From: Olsenella massiliensis
GTDB lineage: Bacteria > Actinomycetota > Coriobacteriia > Coriobacteriales > Atopobiaceae
DNA: 64,000 bases
NCBI RefSeq assembly: GCF_001457795.1
Contig: NZ_LN898211.1
Span: forward strand, 627,038-691,037
Direction: 5' to 3'
Shown here: positions 26,459-33,569 of the stretch, one piece after another
How positions within the stretch are numbered: position 1 is the first letter of the stretch
Layout of the letters: each line of letters opens with the position of its first letter
Made by a program: the position numbers and the translations under genes
Notes under the pieces: generated by a model
Told to the model about the DNA's origin: nothing
The model's input: the letters and a program-made list of their open reading frames with translations, nothing else
Databases searched by the model: none

Positions 26459-28105
26459 CTACCTTTCCCAGTTGATTTTGAGCGCTCCATCCTCCTGGAG
26501 CCGTGCGTCCACGCCGTGCTCCTTGAGGGCGTATTCCATGGCATCCTGCAAGCCTTTGTCCTCAAAGCGCATCTCGCCCGTTACAGAAAGGTCCTCTTGT
26601 CGATATCCGGGCATATAACCTCCATTTGGCTTGGTTGGAACAAAACCACTTAAGAAAACCCAGTAACCTTTGCCCACATATCGCTCGAGATGCTTCGTTC
26701 CTCGCGTGTTGACGGTGATTTTCTTATAGGGCGCGTCGCTTCCCGTGACTGCCTCATAGGTGGTGAAGATGCTCTTTGTCTGCTGCGCTGACAGCGTGTC
26801 CAAATTATCCCTGACTTCCTGTGGGGTGAGATTGATGTGTTGCTCGCTCTTTGTGGTCGGCAAATCCCGCGCATAGAGCGCAATCTCACCACCGTAGGTG
26901 AGCCCTGCGGCATAGGTGCCGTCCCACGTTTGGAGACGATATTCCTTTTTTCCATAAGAAAAGGTCGTGACGTGCGTGTCTAGGTCCATGCCCAAGAATG
27001 GTCCCGCAAACTCGATCCAGTCACCGTATCCGTTTTTCTTTTGGACGCTGCCATCAACATCTTTCGAATAGAAGACTCCATCATCTGCCGTGAACGAGAG
27101 GAGGGAAGTTACCGGTCCAAGACTTTGTCCGTTGACCAGATTAGTGCCATTTTCAACAAAATCCTCCAGTTGCGAGGCAGTGCCCAAGTGACCCAAGGAA
27201 AAAATGCCAGATAGATTCGAAAGGAGTGAGCTGAGCGCCTCGTGTTCGATTCTGTCAACCACTGGGGATTCCTTGACCATCATGTACAGGAGCGCATAAC
27301 GCTCGTCAGGAGTCAATCGTATGATTTCGTTGGGGGCACCATCGTCGAGCAGTGACCTAAGGGCAATGCCAAGAAGATCCTTCATGCGCCCCTCACCACC
27401 CAGGCGAAATCCCACGATGTTGCCCCGATCATCCAACATGAAATAGCGCTCAAGCGTGGCGCGATTACGTTTTCGCTGCCATGACTCGTCGTGTTGGATG
27501 ACCCAAGAAAGGTCAATCTGGGAAATGTCAAACGCTCCGACGGAGCCCCTCCGGATGACGGCAGAGAGCGCCTGCCGCTGTTGGGCAAGTAGGGTGCAAT
27601 ATGCGTAGCTGTTGGCGTAGATGCCGCCATCATGGAAGTATTCAATGGCAACGCGAAGCTTCTCTTCCAATTGGCGCGCCTGGTCAGCAAGAAGGTCGCC
27701 AAAGGAACGCATTCCCTGTGCCACGACAGGGCTATGTATGCTCAGCCTGCTTGCCTCGTCATACAGGGAGGACGCCCAGCGCCGCCTTTCGTCAACCGCC
27801 TGAGATATGGCGTCAGTGTCGATGGTGGCACCTAGCGGCAGGAGCTTGGCCGCGACGTTCTCTCGATCATGGGAAAGGTCGCTGATAAACGCAAGCAGGA
27901 AGTCTCTATGCAGAGAGATGGAGGGCATTCTCACTCGTGCAAGATAGTCCCTCAAGGAGGCATATGCCTGAGACTCTCCCGCAGACACGTCCATGATGAC
28001 GCACGAAAGGGCCTCTTCCTGCCTCCCTGCGTCATCCGTTGCCTTGTTTGCGGTCATGAGGTCATGCGAGATGTCGGTAAGAAGCTGAGTGACATCAGCT
28101 CTCAT
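26459..28105 (-). CDS. LXG-like type VII effector with DUF4474-like domain
   Basis: A 548-residue protein. The first 200 or so residues are predicted helical with long amphipathic stretches (QLLTDISHDLMTANKATDD, DERRRWASSLYDEASRL). This, with two small helical genes ahead, matches the LXG targeting domain plan. A region at about residues 339-415 resembles DUF4474 (DGVFYSKDVDGSVQKKNGYG, YGKKEYRLQTWDGTYAAGLT, GGEIALYARD), a domain seen in secreted Firmicutes proteins. The C-terminal 130 residues are unassigned. No signal peptide is seen, as expected for a type VII substrate. ATG 28105 overlaps the stop of the small gene ahead by 4 bases (ATGA). No EssC or other secretion-channel gene is in the window. 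Confidence 0.65.
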   Translation of the reverse strand: MRADVTQLLTDISHDLMTANKATDDAGRQEEALSCVIMDVSAGESQAYASLRDYLARVRMPSISLHRDFLLAFISDLSHDRENVAAKLLPLGATIDTDAISQAVDERRRWASSLYDEASRLSIHSPVVAQGMRSFGDLLADQARQLEEKLRVAIEYFHDGGIYANSYAYCTLLAQQRQALSAVIRRGSVGAFDISQIDLSWVIQHDESWQRKRNRATLERYFMLDDRGNIVGFRLGGEGRMKDLLGIALRSLLDDGAPNEIIRLTPDERYALLYMMVKESPVVDRIEHEALSSLLSNLSGIFSLGHLGTASQLEDFVENGTNLVNGQSLGPVTSLLSFTADDGVFYSKDVDGSVQKKNGYGDWIEFAGPFLGMDLDTHVTTFSYGKKEYRLQTWDGTYAAGLTYGGEIALYARDLPTTKSEQHINLTPQEVRDNLDTLSAQQTKSIFTTYEAVTGSDAPYKKITVNTRGTKHLERYVGKGYWVFLSGFVPTKPNGGYMPGYRQEDLSVTGEMRFEDKGLQDAMEYALKEHGVDARLQEDGALKINWER

Positions 28106-28527
28106 GAGATATGTCCTCTCCCTGCCGCAAGATTGCTCCAACGTCTGTTGAAGGAGACTATCTCCTCGCCCTTTTGACGTCTTGTTCGTGCAAGCTCGCG
28201 GGCCATTCGCTCCTGTTCCTCCTCGACGTTCTCAGAGAGCTTGCGGGCGGTTGCCTGGACGTCTTCGAGCAGTCTTTGCGTCATGGCAGCTCCTTGCAAG
28301 AAAGCCAGCTCATCCATGACGGCTATGCGGTCCAGAGCGACGCGAAGCGTCTCTTGGCCCTCCTGCATCGCACGTACGCCCCTGCGCAGGCCGTCCTCCC
28401 TTCCTTCAAGCTCCAGCATGCATTGGTTATGACGTCGAGCGAGCGCCTCGGCTTGTTGTACGGACGCATGGCAGGAAAAGCCAGCCTTGTCGTCGGGAGG
28501 CATGCATGTGCGTGACAAAGCGCTCAT
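28102..28527 (-). CDS. small coiled-coil protein, LXG-associated helper type (DUF3958-like)
   Basis: A 141-residue protein, almost wholly helical, with heptad-like stretches (LELEGREDGLRRGVRAMQEG, RLLEDVQATARKLSENVEEE). It is chained by 4-base overlaps to both the WXG100-size gene before it and the LXG-like gene after it. Its position and size match the second helical partner (Lap2/DUF3958 type) of LXG effectors, which binds the targeting domain. The family call rests on context and predicted helicity only. ATG 28527 has a GGGGGAG site. Confidence 0.6.
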   Translation of the reverse strand: MSALSRTCMPPDDKAGFSCHASVQQAEALARRHNQCMLELEGREDGLRRGVRAMQEGQETLRVALDRIAVMDELAFLQGAAMTQRLLEDVQATARKLSENVEEEQERMARELARTRRQKGEEIVSFNRRWSNLAAGRGHIS

Positions 28528-28823
28528 GGAAGCTCCCCCATGCCCACGGTCAGCTTGTTCGCGACTTCCTGGTCGACTTCTCCCAACACCTCGGCGACTT
28601 CACGCAGGGCGCTGGCGTCTTGCTTCACGGCCTGCACATAGCTCTTGGCAGCGTCAAGATAGGAGGATCTAGCTTGGTCGTGCGCACTTGGAGGAAGTCC
28701 GTCAGCGGCACCTGCGAGGGAGGAAAAGCGCACCGCGTCATAGGACGACGTCGCAGTCTCAAGCTGCGAGGCCTGGCGGCACGCTGCCGTGCGGTTGGAT
28801 GTGATGGTACCCGGCAGTCCCAT
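28524..28823 (-). CDS. WXG100-size helical protein (DUF3130/TIGR04197-like type VII partner)
   Basis: A 99-residue helical protein with two long helices ([20 protein letters not shown] and [20 protein letters not shown]). It resembles the small DUF3130/SACOL2603-type proteins that open LXG operons. No canonical WXG is present. ATG 28823 is preceded by GGGGG; an ATG 15 bases earlier has no site. It is the first gene of the four-gene operon, 21 bp from a strong dyad in the promoter region. Confidence 0.6.
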   Translation of the reverse strand: MGLPGTITSNRTAACRQASQLETATSSYDAVRFSSLAGAADGLPPSAHDQARSSYLDAAKSYVQAVKQDASALREVAEVLGEVDQEVANKLTVGMGELP

Positions 28824-28843
28824 GCGGCCCCCAGCCATGCATG

Positions 28844-28890
28844 ACGTATGTCAGAAAAGATACGCTATATACATGCTATCTGACACACGT
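28844..28890. promoter_or_regulatory. long dyad over the promoter of the type VII-like operon
   Basis: ACGTATGTCAGA (28844-28855) and TCTGACACACGT (28879-28890) are inverted copies that agree at 11 of 12 positions, centred at 28867. The 23 bp between them are AT-rich and include TATATA. It lies 21 bp ahead of the operon's first ATG and also within the divergent xpt leader. It is probably an operator that acts by blocking the promoter. Confidence 0.6.
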
Positions 28891-28932
28891 AGTACCGACA
28901 TCAGGGGAATGTCATGGCTTTGTTTGGTCGTC

Positions 28933-28966
28933 CTGCCGTGGTCGTCAACAGGGGCGACCACGGCAG
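28933..28966 (+). promoter_or_regulatory. strong hairpin in the xpt leader
   Basis: CTGCCGTGGTCG and its exact complement form a 12-bp stem with a 10-base loop, 80 bp ahead of the xpt start. No U-tract follows, so it is not a standard terminator. The conserved bases of a purine riboswitch are not seen in the leader. Confidence 0.5.
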
Positions 28967-29046
28967 CCTCATCGTCCCACACGCCAGGCGCCCAAATGGC
29001 GTATCGTAGCCATACCTCATTTCAAGCGGACGGCGGGAGGTCGCGG

Positions 29047-29631
29047 GTGAAGCTGCTAGAGGAGCGCATCAGCAGGGACGGCGTGGTCAAGAGCGGCCAG
29101 GTGCTCAAGGTTGACTCGTTCTTGAATCATCAGATGGACATTGGTCTCTTCAGGGAGATGGCCCGCCAGTGGCGCAGGGACTTCTCGGACGTCCCCATCA
29201 ACAAGGTGCTCACGATCGAGGCGAGCGGCATTGCCATCGCGGCGATCGTCGCGGAGGAGTTTGGCGTGCCCTGCGTCTTTGCCAAGAAGAGCCAGAGCGT
29301 CAACCTCGACGGCACCGTGTATGCCACGCGCATCACGTCCTTCACGCACAAGCGCGTGTACGACGTGATCGTCTCCTCCAAGTATCTGGGCGAGGGCGAC
29401 CACGTGCTCATCATTGACGACTTCATGGCCAACGGCTGCGCCATGGACGGCCTGGTGGAGATCTGCCGGGCGGCCGGCGCCGTCATCGAGGGCATCGGCA
29501 TCGCCGTGGAGAAGGGCTTTCAGCCTGGCGGTGAAAAGCTGAGGTCACAGGGCTATCGGGTGGACTCGCTCGCCATCGTGGACGAGATGGACCCCGACAC
29601 GGGCGCCATCGTGTTTCGTCCCCAGGCGTAG
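29047..29631 (+). CDS. xpt: xanthine phosphoribosyltransferase
   Basis: A 194-residue type I phosphoribosyltransferase that salvages xanthine to XMP using PRPP. It starts [12 protein letters not shown], typical of Xpt. The PRPP-binding loop [17 protein letters not shown] is near residue 120, and the family segment is [15 protein letters not shown]. The start is GTG 29047 with GGGAGG upstream; longer upstream frames contain the hairpin and dyad. It is transcribed away from the type VII-like operon and shares a 220-bp gap with it. Confidence 0.9.
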   Translation: MKLLEERISRDGVVKSGQVLKVDSFLNHQMDIGLFREMARQWRRDFSDVPINKVLTIEASGIAIAAIVAEEFGVPCVFAKKSQSVNLDGTVYATRITSFTHKRVYDVIVSSKYLGEGDHVLIIDDFMANGCAMDGLVEICRAAGAVIEGIGIAVEKGFQPGGEKLRSQGYRVDSLAIVDEMDPDTGAIVFRPQA

Positions 29632-29675
29632 CCTGAGCGAACGTCCCCAGAACGTCCGTATCACGTTCGCGCTAA

Positions 29676-29738
29676 CGCAAGGCCCCGCCGCGCCACGGCC
29701 AGCAGAAGCCGGCCATGACGCGGCGGGGTTGCGCTTTT
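29676..29738. terminator. bidirectional terminator between xpt and the OPT gene
   Basis: CCCCGCCGCG and CGCGGCGGGG pair across a GGCC/GGCC inner stem, with CGCAA and TTGCG extending the base. CTTTT follows on the plus strand. It separates two convergent genes. Confidence 0.75.
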
Positions 29739-29773
29739 GAGCGAGGTCGCGCCCTCGCCCGGCTGAGGTCATG

Positions 29774-31456
29774 CTAGCCGGCGAGCGACGCCAGGATGGT
29801 GACGGCCGCGATCACGACGCCGACGATGGACTCGCCGCCCAGCACGCCGGAGGCAAGCACGATGCCGCTTTCCTGGTCCCGCGCCTCGGCGACGGCCGCG
29901 TCACCCTCAGACAGCCCCGCGCGCCGCGCCGCCTTGACCTTGTCGTACGCCAGCTTGGCGACGGCACCCAAAAAGGCCGAGGAGGTCATGAAGAAGGGCA
30001 GGTAGACGCCAAGGCCCACCATGATGGCCGGCAGCCCCAGCAGGTAGAGCGCGATGCCCCCGAAAAGCCCGATGACGAAGGCAGGCATGCTGGGTATGCC
30101 CGACACCATGGTCGCGACGACGCTCGCCTGGGTGGCGACGAAGGTCTTGCCCAGGCCAAAGGCGTCGGGGCCGTAGGCACGCTCAAGGGCGACCATCGTC
30201 ACCACGGCGACCACCACGCCGATGAGGGCGCCCAGCGCCTGCGCCTTCCAGAGCGTGCGGGGGTTGTTGCCCAGGATGGCGCCGGTCTTGAAGTCGCTCA
30301 TCACGTCACCGGCAAGTCCGCAGGCGCAGGTGATGATGCCGGCGACAAAGAAGAGGCTCAGCTGCGAGAGGTCGGACACGAGCGCCACCAGCAGCAGCAC
30401 GATGAGGCCAAAGACCTCCATGGGGTCGATGCCCGTCTGCCCCACGGACTGGGCGCTCATGATGGTGGTCACAAACGCGAGGAGCACGATGATGAGGGTG
30501 GGCAGGGGTCCCAGCCCCAGCCCCACGCCCGCCACGAGGGCGGCGACGGCAACGAGCAGGGCGAGGAACCCGCCGTCGCGCCTAGAGGTCACGTCGCTGT
30601 CCCAGCCCCGCTGCCCCGCGTCGGCCTGGCGTCCCTGGCGCAGGAGCCGCGGGATGACGTCCTTGATGACGACGGCGACGCCGGCGCCCATCATGAGGCC
30701 CATGCCCAGGCTCCTGACGACGCTCTGTGCCGTCTCGACCGTCCAGATCCCCGCTGCCGTGCCTCCCACGACGAGGCCAAAGTTGGCGACGAGGGCGCCG
30801 CCGAACCAGAAGGCGACGGGCACGAAGCCCACGAGGAAGCCTACGGACAGCAGCATGGGCGAGTTGTAGATGCCAAAGGCCACGCCAGGAACGGGCAGGG
30901 CGAGCAGCAGCTGCGGCAGCAGGCCCAGAGCGTCCCTCAGCACGCAGTAGACGCCCGCCAGCGCCATGGACCCAAAGAGGCGCTTGCCGGTGGAGCCTCC
31001 CACGCGCGCCGCCTCGAGCGTCTCGGCGGCGGCGGTGCCGATGGGATACTCCAGGTCGGAGTGGTCAACAAAGCGCCGACGGATGAGCGCCGTGCACACA
31101 AGGCCCAGCAGGGTGCCAGCGAGGGCGACAAAGAGCAGCTGCCACCAGCTCACCTCGTCGGCCAGCCCCAGCATCCAGATGCCCGGGATCGTGAAGGCGA
31201 GGCCGCCCGCGACCATGGACCCCGCCGACATGACGATCTGCGTGACGTTTGCCTCGCCGATGTCCGTGCGTCCGCAGGCCCGCAGGAGCAGCAGCGACGC
31301 GATGGAGGTAAATATCGTGGGCCAGGGGAGCGACCCCAGCTTGAGGGCCGTGTAGGCCGACGCCGCCGTCAGGATGACGCAGCCGATGACGCCAATCACA
31401 AATCCCGGCACGCTCAGCTCGTCGCGGAGCCTGCCGGCTCCCGTCCGTTCGTCCAT
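29774..31456 (-). CDS. OPT family oligopeptide/metal-chelate transporter
   Basis: A 560-residue membrane protein with about 14-16 hydrophobic segments. OPT features include PGFVIGVIGCVILTAASAYT near the N-terminus, the DLEYPIGTAAAETLEA segment near residue 135, and PSMPAFVIGLFGGIALYLL. The family imports oligopeptides or metal-peptide complexes with protons. ATG 31456 has an AAGGAG site 7 bases upstream; the longer frame, reaching 31600, is not supported. It is a single gene divergent from coaX. Confidence 0.9.
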   Translation of the reverse strand: MDERTGAGRLRDELSVPGFVIGVIGCVILTAASAYTALKLGSLPWPTIFTSIASLLLLRACGRTDIGEANVTQIVMSAGSMVAGGLAFTIPGIWMLGLADEVSWWQLLFVALAGTLLGLVCTALIRRRFVDHSDLEYPIGTAAAETLEAARVGGSTGKRLFGSMALAGVYCVLRDALGLLPQLLLALPVPGVAFGIYNSPMLLSVGFLVGFVPVAFWFGGALVANFGLVVGGTAAGIWTVETAQSVVRSLGMGLMMGAGVAVVIKDVIPRLLRQGRQADAGQRGWDSDVTSRRDGGFLALLVAVAALVAGVGLGLGPLPTLIIVLLAFVTTIMSAQSVGQTGIDPMEVFGLIVLLLVALVSDLSQLSLFFVAGIITCACGLAGDVMSDFKTGAILGNNPRTLWKAQALGALIGVVVAVVTMVALERAYGPDAFGLGKTFVATQASVVATMVSGIPSMPAFVIGLFGGIALYLLGLPAIMVGLGVYLPFFMTSSAFLGAVAKLAYDKVKAARRAGLSEGDAAVAEARDQESGIVLASGVLGGESIVGVVIAAVTILASLAG

Positions 31457-31561
31457 ACGTATGCTCCTTCTCATATCCGCTTTTCCTGGTGCCAGGCGCG
31501 TCGGGCGCCGGGCGAAAAGTCGGGTTGATGGACGTCTGCCCCTGGATCGCGGGGTAGACTT

Positions 31562-31574
31562 GCTACAGTGTAGC
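31562..31574. promoter_or_regulatory. palindrome between the OPT gene and coaX
   Basis: GCTACAGTGTAGC is a perfect 6-bp inverted repeat around one base, 38 bp upstream of the coaX ATG. It could be an operator; the cognate regulator is unknown. Confidence 0.4.
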
Positions 31575-31612
31575 GTAGAGGCCGGCAGGACGGGCGACAA
31601 GGGGAGGCGAAC

Positions 31613-32443
31613 ATGGCGTCAGGGTCGCGTCACGAGGGGGACGTTGCGCGTGCGTGCGGCGTCGTGGCCGTTGACGTGGGCAACACGGTGACGTCGGTGG
31701 GGGTCTTTGCCGCCGGCGCGCAGGCCCATGACGACCCCGTGCTCCGCTGGGACCTCAGCACCCCGCGCAGCCTCACCGCCGACGAGGCGTTCCTGACGCT
31801 GGCGTCGCTTCCCGGCGTGGGCGAGGGGGAAGGGCGCGCCGTCGGGGCGTCCATCCTCTCCTGCGTGGTGCCGACGCACGCCCAGGCCTGGCAGGGGGCG
31901 TTGGCGCGGCTGAGCGCCACGCGGCCCCTGGTGGTGGGCCCGGGGCTCAGGACGGGCCTTAAGATGCGCTACCGCGATCCGGCCGAGATCGGCCCCGACC
32001 GCATCGCCGACGCCGTGGCGACGCGCGAGCGCTATGAGCTGCCTGCCGTGGCCATAGACTTTGGCACGACCGTGAACATGGAGGTCATCGGACGGGACGG
32101 GACCTTCCTGGGAGGGCTCATAGCCCCGGGCATCGCCCTGGGCGCTCGCTCGCTGAGCGAGTGGGCGGCGCGCCTGCCCCTCATCAGGCTTGAGGTGCCC
32201 CGCGAGGTCATCGGGCGCTCGACGCGCGAGGCCATGCTGTCGGGCGTCGTCCTGGGTGAGGCCGCGCGCCTTGACGGGCTCATCGACCTCATCTGTGAGG
32301 AGCTGGGAGAGAGGGCCACCGTGGTCATGACCGGGGAGCGCGCGGCGCAGATGGCCGCGCTCGTCTCGCACGAGGCCACGGTGGACGCGACGCTGACGCT
32401 GCGCGGCCTTCATCAGCTGTGCCTGCAGAATCGTCGAGGGTAG
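31613..32443 (+). CDS. coaX: type III pantothenate kinase
   Basis: A 276-residue ASKHA kinase catalysing the first step of CoA synthesis. The phosphate-1 motif is AVDVGNTVTSVGV, preceded by an extra 16-residue tail. GPDRIADAVA lies near residue 125, and IDFGTTVNMEVI and GGLIAPGIALG follow, as in CoaX. ATG 31613 has AGGGGAGG upstream. CoaX-type enzymes need a monovalent cation and are not inhibited by CoA. It is monocistronic. Confidence 0.92.
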   Translation: MASGSRHEGDVARACGVVAVDVGNTVTSVGVFAAGAQAHDDPVLRWDLSTPRSLTADEAFLTLASLPGVGEGEGRAVGASILSCVVPTHAQAWQGALARLSATRPLVVGPGLRTGLKMRYRDPAEIGPDRIADAVATRERYELPAVAIDFGTTVNMEVIGRDGTFLGGLIAPGIALGARSLSEWAARLPLIRLEVPREVIGRSTREAMLSGVVLGEAARLDGLIDLICEELGERATVVMTGERAAQMAALVSHEATVDATLTLRGLHQLCLQNRRG

Positions 32444-32567
32444 GAACCGTCGCGGGCAACACGGGCCTGGCCGCGATGTGGGCCTGGCCGTTGGGCCGAT
32501 TCCCCCTCGGAGGCCGTCGCATGCCCCGGCTGGGTCGGCCCTGCCGTCCGCGCCGCGCCGCGCTCTC

Positions 32568-32819
32568 CTACGACAGTGGCCCCTTGTCCGCCTTGTCGAT
32601 GGAGCGCAGCAGGTACGTCTCGGCCCAGATCACGCCGACGAGAATGACGCCCAACCCCAGCCGCTCGCCGTCCTCAAGGTCGGGAAGGGCCAGAAACGCC
32701 GCGACGACGGCAAATCCCACCACGGCAAGCAGGATGGCGGCGGCGCCCCGGGGCGTCCTGGGGTCAAACGAGCCCAGGCGGTTGATGTAGGTGGGCTCCT
32801 TGAGGTCGGAGAGTCTCAT
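32568..32819 (-). CDS. small two-helix membrane protein, hypothetical
   Basis: An 83-residue protein with two hydrophobic helices (AAAILLAVVGFAVVAAFLAL and LGLGVILVGVIWAETYLL) between a charged N-terminus and a lysine-rich tail. I do not recognise a family. ATG 32819 has a GAAAGG site. It lies between coaX and nrdG, on the same strand as the latter, but about 90 bp beyond the nrdG stop. Confidence 0.6.
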   Translation of the reverse strand: MRLSDLKEPTYINRLGSFDPRTPRGAAAILLAVVGFAVVAAFLALPDLEDGERLGLGVILVGVIWAETYLLRSIDKADKGPLS

Positions 32820-32910
32820 GTGCGGCCTTTCGCGGGGTGCTTGTCTTAGGGTGCTTGCCTTTCATGGGGGGCGGTCTGTGCGCGCCGTCGCGCTCATGCG
32901 CGGGTGACGG

Positions 32911-33480
32911 TCAGAGCGCGTGGGTCTCAAACAGGGGGTCGTCCCTCCACAGGATAACCTCGCCTGCGGCACGGCTCTTCCGGACATCGATGAGCCGCTG
33001 GTTGGACGACCCCCTAAAGCGCAGTGATATGTCGTGCAGCGCCTGCACGAAGGGGCCGTCCACGAGAACGTCTACCAGCTCCAGCAGTCGGTCGGTGTTC
33101 TCGGTGCGCGGCGAGGCGGCGTAGGGTGCGGCCACGGGCGCCGCGCCCGTGAGCTCCTCCCAGGTGAAGCCCGAGTAGAGCCAGACGCCCTTGTCCGGCT
33201 GCCGCCGGCGCACAAGCTCAAGGAAGTCGGCAAGCGGACCCTGGTTCTCCACCTCCATGGGCTCCCCGCCCAGGATGGTGATGCCGTCCACGTAGGCGGG
33301 GGAGAGGCTCTCCATGAGCTCCTCCTGGGCGGCGGCGTCAAAGGGCCTGCCGGCCCCAAAGTCCGCCGCCTGCTGGTTAAAGCAGAAGGGGCAATGCCGC
33401 CGGCAGCCGGACACGAAGAGTGAGCTGCGCACTCCGGGGCCGTTGGCTATGTCGCAGGTCTTGATGGCCGAAACGTTCAT
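32911..33480 (-). CDS. nrdG: anaerobic ribonucleoside-triphosphate reductase activating protein
   Basis: A 189-residue radical SAM activase that installs the glycyl radical on NrdD. The cluster motif CRRHCPFC lies near residue 26. It is followed by FNQQAADFGAGRPFD and the SAM-binding GGEPMEVENQGPL. ATG 33480 has a GGGAAGGAAG site; the longer frame reads back into the nrdD-nrdG gap. It follows nrdD by 89 bp, which contains a hairpin. Confidence 0.93.
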   Translation of the reverse strand: MNVSAIKTCDIANGPGVRSSLFVSGCRRHCPFCFNQQAADFGAGRPFDAAAQEELMESLSPAYVDGITILGGEPMEVENQGPLADFLELVRRRQPDKGVWLYSGFTWEELTGAAPVAAPYAASPRTENTDRLLELVDVLVDGPFVQALHDISLRFRGSSNQRLIDVRKSRAAGEVILWRDDPLFETHAL

Positions 33481-33501
33481 GCTTCCTTCCCTGGTCAGCA
33501 A

Positions 33502-33537
33502 ACGGGACGACGCCTGCACAAGCCTGCGCCGTCCCGT
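33502..33537 (-). promoter_or_regulatory. intercistronic hairpin between nrdD and nrdG
   Basis: ACGGGACG (33502-33509) and CGTCCCGT (33530-33537) form an 8-bp stem, with CGC/GCG inside. It could protect the nrdD 3' end or attenuate nrdG, whose product is needed in smaller amounts. There is no U-tract on the transcribed strand. Confidence 0.45.
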
Positions 33538-33569
33538 CGTGTGGTCATGCGTGCCGCTGCGGCGTCGCG

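Noticed and set aside
28891-29046. purine riboswitch ahead of xpt
   Set aside because: The conserved loop and junction bases of the guanine aptamer are not present.
29771-31528. 585-codon open frame antisense to the OPT transporter
   Set aside because: The product is a His/Arg/Gly-rich shadow of a clear transporter gene and has no family features.
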